DNA of 64,000 nt from Burkholderiales bacterium. GTDB taxonomy: Bacteria > Pseudomonadota > Gammaproteobacteria > Burkholderiales > Burkholderiaceae_C. Of this stretch, positions 61,951-64,000 are shown piece after piece. The stretch is taken from contig JACRAZ010000069.1 of the NCBI GenBank assembly GCA_016213205.1, positions 19,621-83,620 of the forward strand, written 5' to 3'. The notes beneath the pieces were generated by a model. That model was not told the origin of the DNA and searched no databases. It saw only the letters and a program-made list of their open reading frames with translations. The translations under genes were made by a program, and so were the position numbers. The first letter of the stretch is position 1. The number at the start of each line of letters is the position of its first letter.

Positions 61951-62445
61951 TCAGTTCGCGCTGTCGTCCAGCACCAGCGTCATGAACACGCTGTGCGGGT
62001 CGGTCACGTAGTCGCCGAAGGGTCCGCACACGGTGAAGCCGAAGCTCGCGTACAGCCCTTGCGCGGCGCCGAAGTCGGGGTGCGAGCCGGTTTCCAGGCT
62101 GAGCCGGCGGTAGCCGCGCTGGCGCGCCGTCTGGACGATGTGGGCGAGCACCGCGCGCCCGGCGCCGCGGCGCCGCGCCGCCCGGGGCGTGCGCATCGAC
62201 TTGATCTCGCCGTGCGCAACCGACAGCTGCTTGAGCGCACCGCAGCCGAGCAGTTGCTCGCCTTCCCAGGCGGTCCAGAACGTGATGTCGGGCGCACGCA
62301 GCCGGTCCAGGTCCAGCGCGAACACCTGTTCGGGCGGCGACAGCTCGTACATGTTGGCCAGGTGCTCTTCCAGCAGCGCATGCACCTGCGGCCGGCTCAG
62401 GTCGTCACGCTCGATGCGCAGGGCGGTGCGGGTGGGTGCGTGCAT
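61951..62445 (-). CDS. GNAT-family N-acetyltransferase in the urt operon
   Basis: A 164-residue acetyltransferase. Acetyl-CoA loop RRRGAGRAVLAHIVQTARQR (~93-112), then RLSLETGSHPDFGAAQGLYA and FGFTVCGPFGDYVTDPHSVF. It sits between urtD (24 bp) and urtE (18 bp), so it is co-transcribed with the urea importer. The substrate is unknown; similar genes accompany urt/ure operons in related bacteria. Confidence 0.9.
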   Translation of the reverse strand: MHAPTRTALRIERDDLSRPQVHALLEEHLANMYELSPPEQVFALDLDRLRAPDITFWTAWEGEQLLGCGALKQLSVAHGEIKSMRTPRAARRRGAGRAVLAHIVQTARQRGYRRLSLETGSHPDFGAAQGLYASFGFTVCGPFGDYVTDPHSVFMTLVLDDSAN

Positions 62446-62469
62446 GGTGTGCAGTGGGGTGGCAAAGGC

Positions 62470-63357
<888 letters not shown>

Positions 63358-64000
63358 GTCAGTTCCGCCCGGCCGCCCGAAGGCACTGATGCGCCCCTTC
63401 GGGGGCAGCGAACGAAGTGAGCTTGGGGTCGTTTCATGTCGGCTGCTCCGCTGCGCTGCTCGCAATCCGCAACGCACGAGACGTTGGCCTGTGTGTAGGT
63501 GACTGACGGCTGCCGGCCCGTTGCTGCCTTTGGGGTCGGTTGCTGAAAGCCGACGTTCGAGGTGCGGAGCGCGCAAGCCCCAAGGGCCGCGTGCGCAGCG
63601 GGCCGAATCCGGCGGTCAGCCTGCGGCTGACTTCGCTGCGGTTCTCGGCTTCGGGGCGCGCTGTCGGATTTATCTCCGCCCGCTGCGCGCGCTTCGACCA
63701 GCGCCAGCGAGTCAGTTGTTGAAGCGCGCTGCGCGCGCCGCCCCGAAGCCTGCGAGCCTTCGCCGCCTCCCCCGGCCCGCGGCGCACGCGGCCCTTGGCG
63801 CTTGCCGATGCGGTGGTGGCGTGCGGCCCTTCGCTCAAGGCTGTGGCACGCGGCGCGTGAACCACCTCGATGTCTCGCAAAGGCGTGGGCCCTCGGCCTG
63901 CGGCGCACGTCCGCAGGCGCCGGGCTTGGGCGGTTCGGGGGGCGGCGGGCCCGCAGGGCCCGCTTTCCCAACTGACTCGCTGGCGCTGGTCGCAGCGCGC
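63358..64000. repeat. Non-coding region with nested long inverted repeats
   Basis: No gene in these 643 bp, although urtC would be expected before urtD. 63573-63604 and 63774-63805 are 32-bp inverted repeats with two mismatches; GGCTTCGGGGCG (63647-63658) and CGCCCCGAAGCC (63739-63750) are a perfect pair nested inside; GCGCGCTTC (63687-63695) pairs with GAAGCGCGC (63721-63729). In addition 63687-63718 recurs inverted at 63969-64000 over 32 bp with one mismatch, the second copy reaching the window edge. Together they can form a large cruciform or RNA fold. It looks like a repetitive palindromic element family. Confidence 0.6.

Noticed and set aside
63358..64000. Candidate genes or CRISPR-like repeats in the right-end region
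   Set aside because: The repeats are inverted and nested, not regularly spaced direct repeats with unique spacers, and every frame is GC-rich low-complexity without a start signal.

Overview
The window is about 70% GC with dense, strongly biased codon use. Gene content points to a motile member of the Burkholderiales, closest in style to the Rubrivivax/Leptothrix/Ideonella group: branched-chain-type and dipeptide-type ABC importers beside IclR, TetR and MocR regulators, four methyl-accepting chemotaxis proteins, a DUF1924/SHP-type cytochrome, and urea-transporter genes with a GNAT gene between them. The lineage is inferred from gene content, not from a marker gene. I saw no rRNA, tRNA, CRISPR array, insertion sequence or prophage.

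Left part (1-17.1 kb). A partial SMP-30-type gene is followed by a redox/regulatory block: a c-type cytochrome, a hybrid histidine kinase and a NarL-type response regulator on the minus strand, divergent from a cytochrome P450. The same palindrome (TGCGACC-2-GGTCGCA and a one-mismatch copy) lies upstream of the cytochrome and in the regulator/P450 intergenic region, so this looks like one small regulon. Next come a possible Tat-exported aldo/keto reductase, a phospholipase D-type lipoprotein, an acyl-CoA synthetase, a five-gene dipeptide-type ABC importer headed by a possible 17-codon leader peptide, and a regulator with two fused TetR domains.

Middle part (17.1-36 kb). An IclR gene is divergent from an MFS transporter and precedes a carboxymuconolactone-decarboxylase-like gene and a short-chain dehydrogenase. 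After a chemoreceptor comes the most coherent pathway: a MocR regulator divergent from a compact seven-gene operon with degradative HMG-CoA reductase (mvaA), a complete branched-chain-type ABC importer with a fused permease-ATPase and two binding proteins, and HMG-CoA lyase (mvaB). The natural reading is uptake and catabolism of mevalonate to acetyl-CoA and acetoacetate. A class V aminotransferase, another chemoreceptor and a MerR-type HTH/receiver protein follow.

Right part (36-64 kb). This is a mosaic of single genes: envelope proteins, two more chemoreceptors, a stand-alone Aer-like PAS protein and a stand-alone periplasmic Cache protein, an epoxide-hydrolase-like enzyme, an SHP cytochrome, a 788-residue putative secreted protein, an alpha/beta hydrolase fused to a LuxR DNA-binding domain beside a second hydrolase, a universal stress protein, an orphan ureD, a TPR protein, a GST, a flavoprotein, a broken phosphatase gene, an unusual pyruvate-kinase-like protein beside phoU, and finally urtE-GNAT-urtD. 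The last 600 bp hold long nested inverted repeats.
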